Below the pieces are notes generated by a model. The model made no database searches. It was not told the DNA's origin and worked only from the letters and a program-made list of their open reading frames with translations. Of a stretch of 6,163 nucleotides of DNA, positions 5,351 through 6,163 are shown piece after piece. Numbering within the stretch: the first letter of the stretch is position 1; every line of letters begins with the position of its first letter. This DNA is from Frankiaceae bacterium (lineage in GTDB: Bacteria > Actinomycetota > Actinomycetes > Mycobacteriales > SCTD01). The DNA is taken from assembly GCA_947479995.1 (NCBI GenBank), contig CANKBT010000191.1, forward strand, positions 1-6,163, read 5' to 3'. The translations under genes and the position numbers were made by a program.

Positions 5351-6163
5351 TCAGCGGTCCGGCTCGTCCTCGCCGCGCCGCTTCAGCAGGCCGACGCCCG
5401 GGAGGGCCGTGAGGACGCGGTGCAGGTCGTCGACGAGCTCGAGGAGCTGGTGCAGGTCGGGCGCGACGTCCTCGAAGGTGCGCAGGAGGGGCAGGACGTC
5501 GCTGTCGACGGCGTCGAGCAGCGTGGGGAGCCGGTCGAGCAGCGTGATCGCCGCGCGGATCTCCTCCTCGCTGAAGGACTCGACGAGCCGCTGCAGGAGC
5601 GGCAGGCCCTTGTCGAGCACCGGCGTGGCCCGCACGAGCATGCGGTCGGCGTTGTCGAGCAGCCCGCCCGCGCCCGCGAGCACGTCGAACCCCTTGTCGA
5701 CCGCCGTCCCGGCGCGGCCGAGGACGACGTCGGCGCGCTCCACCGCACCGCCTGCCTGCCCCAGCACGCCGTCGGTCCGCGCGACTGCCGCGTCGGCCTG
5801 GTCCAGGACACCGCTCGTGCGCGCGACGGCGGCGTCCGCGCCGTCGAGCACCCCGCTGGTCCGGGCGACGGCGGCGTCGGCGCCGTCGAGCACCCCGCTG
5901 GTCCGGGCGACGGCGGCGTCGGCGCCGTCGAGCACCCCGGTGGTGCGCGCGACGGCGGCGTCCGCGCCGTCCAGCACCCCGGTGGTGCGGGTGACCGCGG
6001 CGTCGGCGCCGTCCAGCACCCCGGTGGTGCGGGCGACCGCCGCGTCGGCGCCGTCCAGCACCCCGGTGGTGCGGGTGACGGCGGCGTCGGCGCTGTCGAG
6101 CACCCCGGTGGTGCGGGTGACGGCGGCGTCGGCGCTGTCGAGCACCCCGGTGGTGCGGGTGAC
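5351..6163 (-). CDS. Tandem 14-residue repeat protein with conserved-looking helical C-terminal tail, C-terminal part
   Basis: The frame is open to the window edge, so the real start lies beyond 6163; 270 residues are visible. Seen: after six residues of a cut repeat come nine near-perfect copies of a 14-residue unit, VLD(S/G/Q)ADAAV(T/A)RT(T/S/D)G, then about four degenerate copies (VLGQAGGAVERADV onward). The last 82 residues are non-repetitive: LLQRLVESFSEEEIRAAIT, LLDRLPTLLDAVDSDVLPLL, then FEDVAPDLHQLLELVDDLHRVL and a basic-acidic end KRRGEDEPDR. Fourteen residues equal two heptads, so a long amphipathic helix or coiled coil is likely. From memory, the tail (FSEEEIRAAI, LPTLL, DVLPLLRTFEDVAPDLHQLLEL) resembles an actinobacterial family often mislabelled 'ribulose 1,5-bisphosphate carboxylase large subunit'. 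No RuBisCO motif is present and the function is unknown. A GTG at 6145 could mimic a start but falls inside a repeat. The next gene begins 52 bases downstream on the same strand. Confidence 0.82.
   Translation of the reverse strand, partial: VTRTTGVLDSADAAVTRTTGVLDSADAAVTRTTGVLDGADAAVARTTGVLDGADAAVTRTTGVLDGADAAVARTTGVLDGADAAVARTSGVLDGADAAVARTSGVLDGADAAVARTSGVLDQADAAVARTDGVLGQAGGAVERADVVLGRAGTAVDKGFDVLAGAGGLLDNADRMLVRATPVLDKGLPLLQRLVESFSEEEIRAAITLLDRLPTLLDAVDSDVLPLLRTFEDVAPDLHQLLELVDDLHRVLTALPGVGLLKRRGEDEPDR
5600..6163 (-). repeat. In-frame 42-bp tandem repeat array
   Basis: The array has a 42-base period encoding 14 residues. Nine well-conserved units run from 6145 down to 5768 (first 6145-6104, second 6103-6062, and so on), with an 18-base partial unit at 6146-6163 and four decayed units from 5767 to 5600. 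By direct comparison, the first two units are identical over 42 bases and the partial unit matches them. The sixth (5894-5935) and seventh (5852-5893) are also identical to each other but differ from the first pair. Units decay toward the gene's 3' end. This is what unequal exchange or slippage spreading from the interior leaves behind. The array continues past the window, so the copy number is unknown. Confidence 0.92.

Noticed and set aside
3307..5412. Plus-strand open frame (about 700 codons) antisense to the WXG-like gene
   Set aside because: The translation is rich in Arg, Gly, Val, His and Ala without domains. The minus-strand frame has balanced composition, Pro linkers and a sensible start and stop arrangement.
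5600..6163. Regular repeat array as a possible CRISPR
   Set aside because: The units are contiguous with no unique spacers, the 42-base period is in frame, and substitutions are mostly synonymous or conservative, so this is a coding tandem repeat.

Overview
This is a very GC-rich window. Its coding strands are dominated by GC-ending codons, GTG starts are common, and Shine-Dalgarno sequences are scarce. Together with the protein families present, this points to a high-GC actinobacterium (Actinomycetia). The genus cannot be fixed from the sequence. Six protein genes fill almost all of the window; two run off its edges, and no gap exceeds about 60 bases. I found no RNA genes, insertion sequences, CRISPR arrays or convincing terminators.

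Left block (1-1566, minus strand): a spermidine-synthase-like, SAM-binding-fold protein is followed 12 bases later by a secreted penicillin-acylase (S45 / Ntn-hydrolase) family protein, of which only the first 240 residues are inside the window. Middle block (1599-2825, plus strand): one Bcr/CflA-type MFS drug-efflux transporter, divergent from the left block. Only 32 bases separate the chosen start codons, so the two promoters must be interlocked.

Right block (2822-6163, minus strand), in transcription order: (i) the C-terminal part of a protein built of near-identical 14-residue tandem repeats plus a conserved-looking helical tail; (ii) a 636-residue protein with an N-terminal WXG100-like helical domain and a large conserved-looking alpha-helical core of unknown function; (iii) a 189-residue lipoprotein whose GTG start overlaps the preceding stop in a GTGA tetranucleotide. 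The lipoprotein and the transporter converge, and their stop codons share one CTAG.

The ordinary parts are the acylase, the methyltransferase-fold enzyme and the transporter. The least explained part is the right block. It holds a translationally coupled pair (WXG-like large protein plus lipoprotein) with a hairpin just before the lipoprotein start, next to a repeat protein whose repeat array shows recent copy-number change. I infer an envelope- or secretion-related job for the coupled pair, but the sequence does not prove one.
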